This document shows, in pieces, positions 28,101 through 36,608 of a DNA stretch of 64,000 bases. The position numbers were made by a program, and so were the translations under genes. The notes under the pieces are model-generated. The model did not search any database and was not told the origin of the DNA. It was given only the letters and a program-made list of their open reading frames with translations. The stretch's first letter is position 1. The number at the start of each line of letters is the position of its first letter. Source of the DNA: PWQG01 sp050486205 (GTDB lineage: Bacteria > Pseudomonadota > Gammaproteobacteria > Pseudomonadales > Pseudohongiellaceae); NCBI GenBank assembly GCA_050486205.1, contig JBJHCW010000003.1, forward strand, positions 248,001 through 312,000, read 5' to 3'.

Positions 28101-28721
28101 CATGCTGCACGTTACGGGCTTGATCCGGCGTTACATCAGGCCGTGGTCATCCGATGGATGCGCAGCATTGTCAACACGCCTCTGTCAGATGACGTGCCAC
28201 CGCTGTCGGGTATACAGCGGCGGCAACGTCTGGATGAGTTGCCGTTCGACTTCTCTGTGACACGAGTAACAGCTGAGGCACTGAACAGCAGGTTGTCACG
28301 ACTGGCTGCCGCAGGTAAGCCGGGAGCCGAAGTGCCGCCGCTGAGTGTGGAATCGTTCCGAGGACTGGTCACGGGAATCATCGATCTGGTCTTTGAACAT
28401 CAGGGGCGGTACTTCATTGCAGACTACAAGAGTAATTTTCTTGGCGGCCAGCTGAGCGACTACACGCCGGATCAGCTGGACGATGCTGTGCTGGACAGGC
28501 GTTATGACCTGCAGTATCTGCTGTACACCCTGGCCTTGCACAGGTACCTGAAACAGCGCGTACCTGATTATGACTACGCGCGCCACTTTGGAGGTGTGTT
28601 CTATCTGTTTCTGCGAGGCATGCGTCCCGAGCACGGACATCACTTCGGTGTCTGGTACCGACAACCCGACGCGGCACTGATTCATGAAATCGACGAATGG
28701 ATACACAATGGTGACGACTGA
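25113..28721 (+). CDS. recB: Exodeoxyribonuclease V subunit beta (RecB)
   Basis: 3'-5' SF1A helicase and the sole nuclease of RecBCD. 1202 residues. Helicase motifs: I ASAGTGKTYAIANLYLRY, Ia TFTNAATEELRGRLRERL, II VAMIDEFQDTDEVQY, III GDPKQAIYSFRGGDI, V/VI HASKGLQYPIVFVP and LLYVALTRAEAKLY. The C-terminal nuclease has GIIDLVFEH and the catalytic IADYKSNFLG, followed by the QYLLYTLALHRYL helix. The start is GTG 25113 with GGAGG eight bases upstream. Nothing suggests loss of activity. Confidence 0.97.
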   Translation: MKILNPETMVSMPLSGLKLIEASAGTGKTYAIANLYLRYVHEGWSVRQLLVVTFTNAATEELRGRLRERLYSAMQYLEIVERDPERDKRDAFLDLLFDECTTNASERAAALLRLKLAVRSMDEAAIYTIHGFCQRALTDHAFNSNQSFDISLLSDDDELWTQALKDWWRRQLYDASIVEGRLFLRANDSLKRFMARQRPLRDTRHCRIIPDPGKLPSMRDLHVRWSAVMAEVADLAEAWAQRHDQLREVLERSKSLKRNEKNGYRLQELSPELDCLHDWFSRGDFDHLPPVFDRLTESRLQAECKKPVSDKGGDPALSDPFFVGCQRIMEKATAIVDGFSLASLHDATREGKREVEVQKQGQRVMAFSDQLNRLLAAVNGTQGEALTRNLRQSFPVAMIDEFQDTDEVQYRIFRELYPCEPESENALIMIGDPKQAIYSFRGGDIFTYMAARRDAGELLYTLNTNWRSVPRLIQAVNTLFDNRENAFIYSDAIEFNRVSAAEKEHAPLMEAGAESVPVTFWKLPESENKAWSNDMGDQLLHQAVTTEIRRLLLGAGRGQVTLGDRAVVAGDIAVLVREKRQGTALRKVLGEAGITAVTVSTDKVFQSDEATGLLRLLQGVVHCQSRASLRVALGSSLLAHDYMGIAAVVDDEARWMAWADELRDLHGIWARKGFMVMFQKMMQSLEVALCLAGHQSGTDDAERRLTNVLHLAELLQQNAAVHPGMDALLMWFSQQIQDASEEEAELRLESDENLVRIVTIHASKGLQYPIVFVPYLSRCRPVKMTDGVLSFHDENHQACIDISERPASGHLVLAEKERLAEDVRLLYVALTRAEAKLYIGWGKIGASPPTTPLTALAYLLYPDPSGVADLAGDDFYRPLQSLADASAGSIEVQPLPDSDCDAYASRHVSEAPTPIQASTLHAARFTGTIALDWRISSFSALTRDVHQAPHGGSVRGSDEIINFPAGSRVGLFLHAMLEEVDFTELTDEALSTLHRKHAARYGLDPALHQAVVIRWMRSIVNTPLSDDVPPLSGIQRRQRLDELPFDFSVTRVTAEALNSRLSRLAAAGKPGAEVPPLSVESFRGLVTGIIDLVFEHQGRYFIADYKSNFLGGQLSDYTPDQLDDAVLDRRYDLQYLLYTLALHRYLKQRVPDYDYARHFGGVFYLFLRGMRPEHGHHFGVWYRQPDAALIHEIDEWIHNGDD

Positions 28722-30540
28722 GCGACTGATTGACGACCGTAGCAGTATCAGCGCATTGAGTGTTCGCCTCGCGCGTTTTATTGCTGACCAGGCAGGCGAT
28801 CCGACAGACGGTTTGCTGGCGCGGACTGTGATCCTGCTCAATGAGGCGATACAGAAAGGCGACACGTGTCTCATGCTGTCGGAGCACGTCGGCAAGGCGT
28901 TGCCTGCCGCCGATGACATGGCACCAACGCTGCGGGCGCCAGAACTGGATGAATGGGTGAATGCTTTGTCCGCACACTCGTATTGTGTTGGGCGGCCCGG
29001 CGCCTATACACCCCTTGTAGTGGACGGGCAACGGCTGTATCTGCGTCGGCTCTGGCAGGATGAGCACCGAGTGGCCCAGGGCATTGCGCAGCGGCTGGTG
29101 CAACAGATCGATTGTGATGTGGCGTCCTTGCAGGATCTGTTGCAATCGGTATACGCCGATGAATCCGGCGGCACTGAGGTGAACTGGCAGAAGCTGGCTT
29201 CGGCGCAGGCAGTCAGTCGCCACTTTGCTGTCATCTCGGGTGGTCCGGGCACCGGCAAGACAAGCACCGTGGTGCGGGTGCTGTTATTGCTGCTGATGCT
29301 GCAGCCGGATATGCGCATTGGTCTGGCAGCTCCGACTGGCAAGGCGGCTGCGCGCATGATGGAATCCATCCGGGCACGCAAGCAGGACATTGACGTTGAT
29401 GAATCAATCCTGCAACGCATACCTGATCAGGCCTACACCTTGCATCGACTGTTGGGCGCCAGCAATCACAGTAATGCACACTGGAGCGGATTCGGGCACC
29501 ACGCTGACAACCCGCTGCCGCTGGATTGCCTGGTGGTGGATGAAGCCTCGATGATTGATCTGGGCATGATGGCCAGGCTGCTGGATGCACTGCCAGCAAC
29601 AGCGCGCCTTGTGCTGCTTGGTGATCGTGATCAGCTGGCTTCGGTGGAAGCTGGGAATGTCCTCGGAGACATCACAGGACGAGGCCGCGCGCTCACCTAC
29701 AGCCCACAGACGGCTCAATTGCTGGCCAGGCTGAGCGGCAGTGATAGCGCACAGTTGCCAGTCGCCGAGGACACCCCGGCCATTGGTGATGCCATTGCCT
29801 TGCTCCGCAAAAGTTATCGCTTCAGTGATGCCGGTGGTATTGGGCAATTGGCGCGCCTGGTCAATGCCGGTGACGCAGTTGATGCGCTGGCTCTGAGCAA
29901 GCGTGAACAGAGCTGGCTGCCGATGCCTGGCGAACGCGCAGAGACAGGTGCGTTGAACTGGGCGCTGGATCGCTATACGGCGTACCTTCAGGCCAGTGAC
30001 GTGACGCAGGCATTGGCGCGTTTCGACAGTACCCGTGTGTTGTGCGCGCTGCATGAGGGTGAACTCGGGGATCGTCGACTCAATGTGCGCCTGGAAGAAC
30101 TCCTGCGCAGCAAGGGCCTGATTGCCAGTGGTCAGGTGTTCCGTGGAAAGCCCGTGATGATTACTGTAAATGACTACGAATTGCAGCTTTTTAATGGCGA
30201 CATCGGCCTGATCTGGCCGAATGAGCAGGGCGTACTGCGTGTATGGTTCATCCACGCGGACGGAACCTTGAGGGATGTGGCAATTGGCAGTCTGCCCGAG
30301 CACGAGCCGGCCTGGGCGTTGACTGTACACAAAGCGCAGGGCTCCGAGTTCGATCAGGTACTGTTGGTTCTGCCTGCGGATGCGGATAATGCGCTGTTGT
30401 CGCGCGAGCTATTATATACCGGTATCACAAGGGCACGGGAAAAAGTCATTGTGCACAGTAATGAAACGGTATTCATGAAGGCCTGCCGGCGCCGGGTGCA
30501 ACGACATTCCGGACTCGCATCAGCGCTGGGCTGGCAGTGA
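28708..30540 (+). CDS. recD: Exodeoxyribonuclease V subunit alpha (RecD)
   Basis: 5'-3' SF1B helicase of RecBCD. 610 residues from ATG 28708 (overlapping recB by 14 bases); an in-frame ATG at 28684 is the alternative start. Motifs: Walker A SGGPGTGKTSTVVRVLLLL, VVDEASMIDLGMMARLLDAL (motif II), LGDRDQLASVEAGNVLGD, and motif VI region TVHKAQGSEFDQVLLVL and LLYTGITRAREKV. The family-specific N-terminal domain that contacts RecC is present. Last gene of the operon. Confidence 0.96.
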   Translation: MVTTERLIDDRSSISALSVRLARFIADQAGDPTDGLLARTVILLNEAIQKGDTCLMLSEHVGKALPAADDMAPTLRAPELDEWVNALSAHSYCVGRPGAYTPLVVDGQRLYLRRLWQDEHRVAQGIAQRLVQQIDCDVASLQDLLQSVYADESGGTEVNWQKLASAQAVSRHFAVISGGPGTGKTSTVVRVLLLLLMLQPDMRIGLAAPTGKAAARMMESIRARKQDIDVDESILQRIPDQAYTLHRLLGASNHSNAHWSGFGHHADNPLPLDCLVVDEASMIDLGMMARLLDALPATARLVLLGDRDQLASVEAGNVLGDITGRGRALTYSPQTAQLLARLSGSDSAQLPVAEDTPAIGDAIALLRKSYRFSDAGGIGQLARLVNAGDAVDALALSKREQSWLPMPGERAETGALNWALDRYTAYLQASDVTQALARFDSTRVLCALHEGELGDRRLNVRLEELLRSKGLIASGQVFRGKPVMITVNDYELQLFNGDIGLIWPNEQGVLRVWFIHADGTLRDVAIGSLPEHEPAWALTVHKAQGSEFDQVLLVLPADADNALLSRELLYTGITRAREKVIVHSNETVFMKACRRRVQRHSGLASALGWQ

Positions 30541-30616
30541 ACACATCCAGACCGAATTTGGTTAGAATGAGCACTGAGACAATCGTCAATGGACAACAAA
30601 CGAAGCGAGTCATTTC

Positions 30617-31486
30617 ATGAAATTTGAAGATATCAGGAACATCTGTGTAGTGGGTGCCGGTAATATGGGTCACCAGATTGCCCTTCAGGCGGCCATAGTG
30701 GGTTACAAAGTCACCTGCAGTGACATCAGCCAGGAAACGCTGAAGAAAGCCGACAAGTTTGTCGATGACTACCTGCCGGGCCGCGTAAAAAAAGAGCGTC
30801 TGACACAGGAGCAGGCGGACAAGGCACGCGCCAATCTGCGCTTTACAGACAGCCTGGAAGAGGCTGTGGCCGATGCGGACTTTGTCATTGAGGCAGCCAC
30901 CGAGGTGCTGGAAGTGAAGCGCCGTATCTTCGCAGATCTGGACAGGCTTGCGCCGAAACACGCCATACTGGCCACCAACAGCTCGTTTATTGTCAGCTCG
31001 CGTATTGCTGATGTTACCCAGCGTCAGGACAAGGTGCTCAACATGCACTTCTTCAATCCTGCGCTGGTGATGAAACTGGTGGAAGTGGTCAAGGGCCCGC
31101 ACGTCTCCGATGAGTCTGCAGACCTGACCATGAAGCTGTGCGAGGCAATGCAGAAAGTGCCTGTGTTGCTGAAAAAGGAAGTGGACGGTTTTCTGCTTAA
31201 CAGAATTTTTGCGGCCATTTCAAAAGAGGCGATGTGGTTGCTGGAGATGGGTGTGGCCGATGTGGAAGACATCGACAAGGCCTGTGTGTACGGCGCCGGG
31301 CATCCCATGGGGCCGTTCCGTCTGAATGACCTGACCGGACTCGACCTGAGTTACATCATGAAAATGGAGCGATTCCGGGAGACAGGCGACATGGCTGACC
31401 TGCCGGGGCCGCGCCTGACCGAACATTACATGAAGGGTGAGTACGGCGAAAAAACCGGCAAGGGATGGTATGACTACAGCAAATAA
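30617..31486 (+). CDS. 3-hydroxyacyl-CoA dehydrogenase, NAD-binding
   Basis: Stand-alone short-chain 3-hydroxyacyl/3-hydroxybutyryl-CoA dehydrogenase, oxidising L-3-hydroxyacyl-CoA with NAD. 289 residues: Rossmann motif VVGAGNMGHQIALQAA near the N-terminus, catalytic histidine in HFFNPALVMKLVEVV, C-terminal dimerisation domain with GAGHPMGPFRLNDLTGLDL. Close to Hbd/PaaH-type enzymes, but the substrate range cannot be read from sequence. ppnN starts inside its last 17 bases, so the two are co-transcribed. Confidence 0.92.
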   Translation: MKFEDIRNICVVGAGNMGHQIALQAAIVGYKVTCSDISQETLKKADKFVDDYLPGRVKKERLTQEQADKARANLRFTDSLEEAVADADFVIEAATEVLEVKRRIFADLDRLAPKHAILATNSSFIVSSRIADVTQRQDKVLNMHFFNPALVMKLVEVVKGPHVSDESADLTMKLCEAMQKVPVLLKKEVDGFLLNRIFAAISKEAMWLLEMGVADVEDIDKACVYGAGHPMGPFRLNDLTGLDLSYIMKMERFRETGDMADLPGPRLTEHYMKGEYGEKTGKGWYDYSK

Positions 31487-32951
31487 GGACAGGCAGCGTC
31501 GCTACCGCTCAACTGAAGGTGGTGGCGGCCGGCCCTGCCGGACCGATACAGTTGCAGATGTCACCATTACACCGACTGGCACGCTGGAGCTGCTTTCCCA
31601 GCAGGAGGTGGAGCGACTGCATCAGGTCGGTCATGGCGACCTCCACGAGCTGTTCCGGCGCTGCGCGCTGGCGGTGCTCAACTGTGATGACGATTCGGAC
31701 AGCGCTGAAGAGGTCTACAAGCGTTACCCGGATTTTACCATAGAGATTCTGCAGCGAACCCGGGGTATCAAGCTGCGTCTGCGCAATGCACCTGCCTGCG
31801 CCTTTGTTGATGGCAAGATGCTCACCGGTGTCCGTGATCACCTGTTCGCTGTGCTCAGGGACATCGTGTTTGTGTCCAGTGAGCTATACAGACCCGAAGG
31901 CAACGGTACCAGCACCCTGGAGTCGATTCGCGTAAAGGAATTCGGCAAGGATGAAACCGGCTCGGCCAAGAACCTGGTGTTTGATCTGCTGCGCAACGCC
32001 GGATTGCTTCAGCCCCGGGTATTGCCGAGGCTGGTGGTGTGCTGGGGCGGACATTCCATCAGCCGGGAGGAGTACGACTACTCAAAGCTGATCGGTTATC
32101 AGCTGGGGTTGCGTGGTATGGATATCTGCACCGGATGCGGCCCGGGGGCCATGAAAGGCCCCATGAAAGGCGCCACCATCGGCCATGCCAAGCAGCGCAT
32201 CGGCAACGGTCGGTATATCGGCATCAGTGAGCCGGGCATCATTGCCGCCGAGTCGCCCAACCCCATCGTGAATCACCTGATTGTCATGCCGGACATCGAG
32301 AAACGTCTGGAGGCCTTTGTTCGTGCAGGTCACGGCATCATCGTGTTTCCCGGCGGTGTGGGCACACTGGAAGAGATCCTGTTCATTGTGGGTACACTGA
32401 TGGACCCGGCCAACCAGGACATTCATATACCCCTGGTATTCTCAGAGCCTCAGGAGAGTGATGGCTACTTTGCCCATGTGGATCAATTCCTGGTCCAGAC
32501 CCTGGGCGAACAGGTGAGAAAATATTACAAAATTATCGTGGATGACCCGGTGGCGGTGGCTCAGGCCATGAAAAGCGGCATATCCCGGGTCAACCGTGAA
32601 CGGCGCAAATCGCGGGATGCGTTCTACTACAACTGGCTGCTGACCATACCCGATGGCATGAAAGTACCCTTTGAGGTGACGCACGACAGCATGGCCGCCC
32701 TGCGGCTGAGCCAGGACATGTCACCGGAGGAGCTGGCCGTGAATCTTCGGCGGGTGTTTTCCGGCATTGTTGCGGGTAACGTCAAGGATCAGGGTGTTCG
32801 TCTTGTCCGGGAGCACGGTCCCTTTGAGCTCCGGGGCGAGGCCGGTATCATGGCTGCGGTTGATGAGCTGCTGACGCGCTTTGTTGTCCAGGGCCGCATG
32901 AAGCTGGCGGCAGCCGAGTATGATCCCTGCTATACCATCCGTGCGCTGTAA
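31470..32951 (+). CDS. ppnN: Nucleotide 5'-monophosphate nucleosidase PpnN
   Basis: LOG-family enzyme that cleaves purine and pyrimidine nucleoside monophosphates to base and ribose 5-phosphate; the E. coli enzyme (YgdH) is activated by (p)ppGpp. The 493 residues align over nearly the whole length with YgdH: GTLELLSQQEVERLHQ, AFVDGKMLTGVRDHLFAVLR, CWGGHSISREEYDYSKLIG, the nucleotide-binding CTGCGPGAMKGPMKGA and the LOG motif FPGGVGTLEEIL. It has about 30 extra low-complexity residues (GGGG, Arg-rich) before the conserved start. ATG 31470 has AAGGGA upstream; the frame opens further 5' inside the dehydrogenase. Confidence 0.93.
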   Translation: MTTANKDRQRRYRSTEGGGGRPCRTDTVADVTITPTGTLELLSQQEVERLHQVGHGDLHELFRRCALAVLNCDDDSDSAEEVYKRYPDFTIEILQRTRGIKLRLRNAPACAFVDGKMLTGVRDHLFAVLRDIVFVSSELYRPEGNGTSTLESIRVKEFGKDETGSAKNLVFDLLRNAGLLQPRVLPRLVVCWGGHSISREEYDYSKLIGYQLGLRGMDICTGCGPGAMKGPMKGATIGHAKQRIGNGRYIGISEPGIIAAESPNPIVNHLIVMPDIEKRLEAFVRAGHGIIVFPGGVGTLEEILFIVGTLMDPANQDIHIPLVFSEPQESDGYFAHVDQFLVQTLGEQVRKYYKIIVDDPVAVAQAMKSGISRVNRERRKSRDAFYYNWLLTIPDGMKVPFEVTHDSMAALRLSQDMSPEELAVNLRRVFSGIVAGNVKDQGVRLVREHGPFELRGEAGIMAAVDELLTRFVVQGRMKLAAAEYDPCYTIRAL

Positions 32952-32974
32952 CGTGGCACCACCAAGACCTCCGA

Positions 32975-33007
32975 ATAGTTGACTAAAATACTCGGATATC
33001 CGATAAT
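32975..33007 (+). promoter_or_regulatory. suf promoter with IscR type 1-like operator
   Basis: A 25-base element at 32975-32999, beginning ATAGTTGACT and ending CTCGGATAT, matches the published IscR type 1 consensus at 23 of 25 positions by my count. It overlaps a textbook sigma-70 promoter: TTGACT at 32979-32984, a 17-base spacer and GATAAT at 33002-33007. Binding of [2Fe-2S]-IscR here would block RNA polymerase, so repression when Fe-S supply is adequate is the expected behaviour. sufB starts at 33069. Confidence 0.8.
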
Positions 33008-33068
33008 TCGTGACTCTGCGGCATGTTTTGCCGCAACGCGAACTCCTAGCCAACCCCTGAGGTAAGCC

Positions 33069-34505
33069 ATGACTGAGCAGGTCGAGAATCTGATTCGCAA
33101 GGACTATGCGGCGGGCTTTCATTCCGCCATCGAGTCCAATACGCTGCCGCCCGGCCTTGACGAGGATGTTGTTCGCTTCATTTCGGCCAAGAAGGAAGAG
33201 CCGGAGTGGATGCTGGAATGGCGTCTGAAGGCTTATCGTGCCTGGCGCGAAATGACAGAGCCGACCTGGGCACACGTGCACTATCCGAAAATCGACTTTG
33301 AATCGATTTCGTACTACAGCTCGCCCAAAAGCATGGAAGACCGTCCCAAGAGTCTGGACGAGGTTGACCCCGAGCTGCTGGAGACCTACAAAAAGCTCGG
33401 TATTCCGCTGCATGAGCAGGAACAGCTTGCCGGCGTGGCGGTAGATGCCGTGTTCGATTCGGTGTCGGTTGTCACCACCTTCCGCAAGAAACTGGCCGAA
33501 GCCGGCGTGATTTTCTGCCCGATCAGTGACGCCATCCGGGAGTATCCGGAACTGGTGCAGAAATACCTTGGCTCGGTGGTACCACAAAAAGACAATTTCT
33601 ATGCTGCCCTGAATTCGGCAGTTTTCTCCGATGGATCCTTTGTCTACATTCCCAAGGGCGTGCGTTGTCCGATGGAGCTTTCAACTTACTTTCGTATCAA
33701 TGAACTCAATACCGGGCAGTTCGAGCGTACACTGATCATTGCCGAGGAAGGCTCACACGTCAGTTATCTGGAAGGCTGCACAGCGCCGATGCGTGATGAA
33801 AACCAACTGCATGCCGCAGTGGTTGAGCTGGTGGCGATGGATGATGCAAAGATCAAGTACTCAACGGTACAGAACTGGTACCCCGGCGACAAGGAAGGCA
33901 AGGGCGGTATCTACAACTTTGTCACCAAGCGCGGTGTGGCGCACAGGAATGCGCACATCTCATGGACCCAGGTCGAAACCGGGTCAGCGGTCACCTGGAA
34001 ATACCCCAGTTGTATCCTTAAAGGAGACAACAGCGTGGGTGAGTTCTATTCCGTGGCACTGACCAACAATTACCAGCAGGCTGATACCGGTACCAAGATG
34101 ATCCACCTGGGTAAGAATACCCGGTCGACCATCATTGCCAAGGGCATCTCCGCGGGCAAGAGCCAGAGCTCCTATCGTGGCTTGGTACGCATCAATCCTG
34201 GCGCGGAAGGTGCACGCAACTACACACAATGTGATTCCCTGCTGATCGGCGACAAGTGCGGCGCCCACACTTTCCCGTACATCGAGAACAGAAACAGCTC
34301 GGCTGTGATCGAACATGAAGCCACCACGTCCAAGGTCAGTGATGACCAGCTTTTTTTGTGCCTGCAGCGCGGGCTGGATGAAGAAAAAGCGGTGTCAATG
34401 ATTGTTAACGGATTCTGTCGAGAGGTATTCAAGGAACTGCCCATGGAGTTTGCTGTTGAAGCCGGCAAGCTGCTGGAGGTCAGCCTGGAAGGCTCGGTGG
34501 GTTAA
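33069..34505 (+). CDS. sufB: Fe-S cluster scaffold subunit SufB
   Basis: Core of the SufBC2D scaffold on which Fe-S clusters are assembled. 478 residues, family length, with YYSSPKSMEDRPKSLDEVDP, VFSDGSFVYIPKGVRCPMELSTYFRIN, SHVSYLEGCTAPMRDENQLHAAVVELVA, and the C-terminal ENRNSSAVIEHEATTSKVSDDQL. First gene of sufB-C-D-S-A-T-E, just behind an IscR-like promoter. GGTAAGCC precedes the ATG. No iscR or sufR gene sits beside it, unlike in many marine gammaproteobacteria. Confidence 0.98.
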   Translation: MTEQVENLIRKDYAAGFHSAIESNTLPPGLDEDVVRFISAKKEEPEWMLEWRLKAYRAWREMTEPTWAHVHYPKIDFESISYYSSPKSMEDRPKSLDEVDPELLETYKKLGIPLHEQEQLAGVAVDAVFDSVSVVTTFRKKLAEAGVIFCPISDAIREYPELVQKYLGSVVPQKDNFYAALNSAVFSDGSFVYIPKGVRCPMELSTYFRINELNTGQFERTLIIAEEGSHVSYLEGCTAPMRDENQLHAAVVELVAMDDAKIKYSTVQNWYPGDKEGKGGIYNFVTKRGVAHRNAHISWTQVETGSAVTWKYPSCILKGDNSVGEFYSVALTNNYQQADTGTKMIHLGKNTRSTIIAKGISAGKSQSSYRGLVRINPGAEGARNYTQCDSLLIGDKCGAHTFPYIENRNSSAVIEHEATTSKVSDDQLFLCLQRGLDEEKAVSMIVNGFCREVFKELPMEFAVEAGKLLEVSLEGSVG

Positions 34506-34552
34506 GAGCCAGGGTGCCGCGCGATCATCATTCATAACTGGAATATCTGCAT

Positions 34553-35302
34553 ATGCTGGAAGTCAAGAACCTCAATGCCTCGGTTGAAGGCAAACCGATC
34601 CTCAAAGACCTGAGCCTGACCGTCGGGGCCGGTGAGATCCATGCCATCATGGGACCCAATGGGTCGGGCAAGAGCACACTGGGCAATATCCTGACGGGCC
34701 GTGATGGGTACGAGGTCACTGGCGGCTCTGTCACCTTCAAGGGTCAGAATCTGCTTGACCTGGAAGTGCAGGAAAGAGCCCATGCCGGCATATTCCTGGC
34801 GTTTCAGTATCCGGTGGAAATTCCCGGTGTCAGCAATATGGAGTTTCTGAAAACAGCCGTGGATGCCCACCGCAAACAGCAGGGCCTGGAAGAGTTGTCG
34901 TCATTTGACTTCATGAAACTTGCGCGCGAGACCAGCAAAAAAGTACAGCTCGATGCCGATTTTCTGAAACGCGGAGTCAACGAAGGTTTTTCCGGTGGCG
35001 AAAAAAAGCGAAACGAAATCCTTCAGATGATGCTGCTGGAGCCGTCACTGTGCATTCTGGATGAAACCGATTCCGGGCTGGATATTGACGCATTGCAGGT
35101 GATTGCCGATGGCGTCAACGCCATGCGCGCGCCGGATCGCAGTTTCGTTGTGGTGACCCATTACCAGCGCCTGCTCGATTATATTGTGCCTGATCACGTC
35201 CATGTGCTTGCCGGCGGCCGTATCGTTCGCTCGGGTGACAAGGAGCTTGCGCGTGAACTGGAAGCCAAAGGTTATGGTTGGCTGGAACAGGGAGCGGCGT
35301 GA
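34553..35302 (+). CDS. sufC: Fe-S cluster assembly ATPase SufC
   Basis: ABC-type ATPase that drives the conformational change of SufBCD. 249 residues: Walker A MGPNGSGKSTLGNIL, Q-loop AFQYPVEIPG, signature FSGGEKKRNEILQM, Walker B CILDETDSGLDIDAL and the H-loop VVTHYQRLLDYI. Cytosolic, with no membrane partner as usual for SufC. Starts 47 bases after sufB; sufD follows within five bases. Confidence 0.98.
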   Translation: MLEVKNLNASVEGKPILKDLSLTVGAGEIHAIMGPNGSGKSTLGNILTGRDGYEVTGGSVTFKGQNLLDLEVQERAHAGIFLAFQYPVEIPGVSNMEFLKTAVDAHRKQQGLEELSSFDFMKLARETSKKVQLDADFLKRGVNEGFSGGEKKRNEILQMMLLEPSLCILDETDSGLDIDALQVIADGVNAMRAPDRSFVVVTHYQRLLDYIVPDHVHVLAGGRIVRSGDKELARELEAKGYGWLEQGAA

Positions 35303-35306
35303 CGCT

Positions 35307-36605
35307 ATGAGTCAGTTCCAGCAACAGGCCGTTCGACTGGCCGCACAGCAGCAATCACCCGACTGGTTGACCGGTTTGCGTCACGATGGCGCCGACCAGT
35401 GGTTGCGGGCTGCCTGGCCGACACGCAAAACGGAGCTCTGGAAGTACACCCCGCTTCTGCCGCTGCAGGACGCAGGCCTGGCTGGCTGGGGCGAAGTACC
35501 CGATCAGTGGCACCAGGGGGTTGAATTACTGGAGCTTGAAGCCACACGTCTGGTGTTTGTCAACGGTGTGCTGGATCCGGAGGCATCGGATGCGTTGCCC
35601 GCAGAGGTGACCCTGTTCACCCGGGCCAGTGATGAGCAGAAGGCGGTTATCGAGCGGTATCTTGGCCGCATCATGAATTCCCAGCGGCACCTGTTTGCCA
35701 CGCTGAGCAATGCCTGGGTTGATGAAGGTGTTCTGTTGCATGTGCCTCGTGGCACGTCACTGAAAAAGCCGCTGTATGTTGTGCATGTATCCACAGCTCA
35801 GTCCAATGCGACTGTGGCCAGTCAGCGTGTGTTGCTGGTGCTGGAAGAGGGCAGTGAAGCCGAAGTGATCGAGCATTACGTATCGGCGGACACGCAGCAG
35901 AACGGTTTTGTCAATGCGTTGACCGAGATTCAACTCAATGCCAATGCCGCGCTGCACCATTGCCGGATCAACCTGGAGCAGGAAGATCTCATGCACATTG
36001 GTGGTGTACACGTGAACCTGCAGCGCGATGCCCGCATTCATGGTTTTGCCATTGCCGAGGGCAGCCGCCTCAAGCGGATTGACTACCAGGTCAACCACCA
36101 GGGGAGTGGATCACACACGGGCCTGAAGGGTATCTATCTGGCGCGCAACCGGCAGCTGGTTGATTTTCACACCAACCTTGAGCACATCGCCGCGCATTGC
36201 ACCAGTGACGAAGTGTTCCGTGGCATCATCGGGGATCGCGCAAAAGCCGTGTTCAATGGTCGCATACATATTCATCCTGATGCCCAGAAAACCCTTGCCG
36301 AATTGAGCAATCGCAATCTGCTGACATCCGACACTGCAGAGATAAATACAAAGCCGGAGCTGGAAATCTACGCGGACGATGTACGCTGCGCACACGGCGC
36401 AACGGTGAGTCAGCTTGATCGTACAGCACTGTATTATCTTCAGAGCCGTGGTGTGCCGAAGAAGCAGGCCCAGGTGATGCTGAGTCTGGGCTTTGTCAAT
36501 GAACTGCTGGCCGATGTACGTCAGCCAGTGGTGAAGGAATTTCTGCATCGACATCTGAGCCGTCTGCTGCATGAGAATGCCAGTCTGGTCAACAGTGAGG
36601 CGTGA
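35307..36605 (+). CDS. sufD: Fe-S cluster assembly protein SufD
   Basis: SufB paralogue that completes the SufBC2D complex and is implicated in iron entry. 432 residues: N-terminal helical part (RKTELWKYTPLLPL), SufBD beta-helix core, and the conserved C-terminal block NGRIHIHPDAQKTLAELSNRNLL, EIYADDVRCAHGATVSQLD, including the cysteine and histidine of DDVRCAHG. Start ATG 35307 is four bases after sufC; an upstream open frame overlaps sufC. Confidence 0.96.
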   Translation: MSQFQQQAVRLAAQQQSPDWLTGLRHDGADQWLRAAWPTRKTELWKYTPLLPLQDAGLAGWGEVPDQWHQGVELLELEATRLVFVNGVLDPEASDALPAEVTLFTRASDEQKAVIERYLGRIMNSQRHLFATLSNAWVDEGVLLHVPRGTSLKKPLYVVHVSTAQSNATVASQRVLLVLEEGSEAEVIEHYVSADTQQNGFVNALTEIQLNANAALHHCRINLEQEDLMHIGGVHVNLQRDARIHGFAIAEGSRLKRIDYQVNHQGSGSHTGLKGIYLARNRQLVDFHTNLEHIAAHCTSDEVFRGIIGDRAKAVFNGRIHIHPDAQKTLAELSNRNLLTSDTAEINTKPELEIYADDVRCAHGATVSQLDRTALYYLQSRGVPKKQAQVMLSLGFVNELLADVRQPVVKEFLHRHLSRLLHENASLVNSEA

Positions 36606-36608
36606 AGT

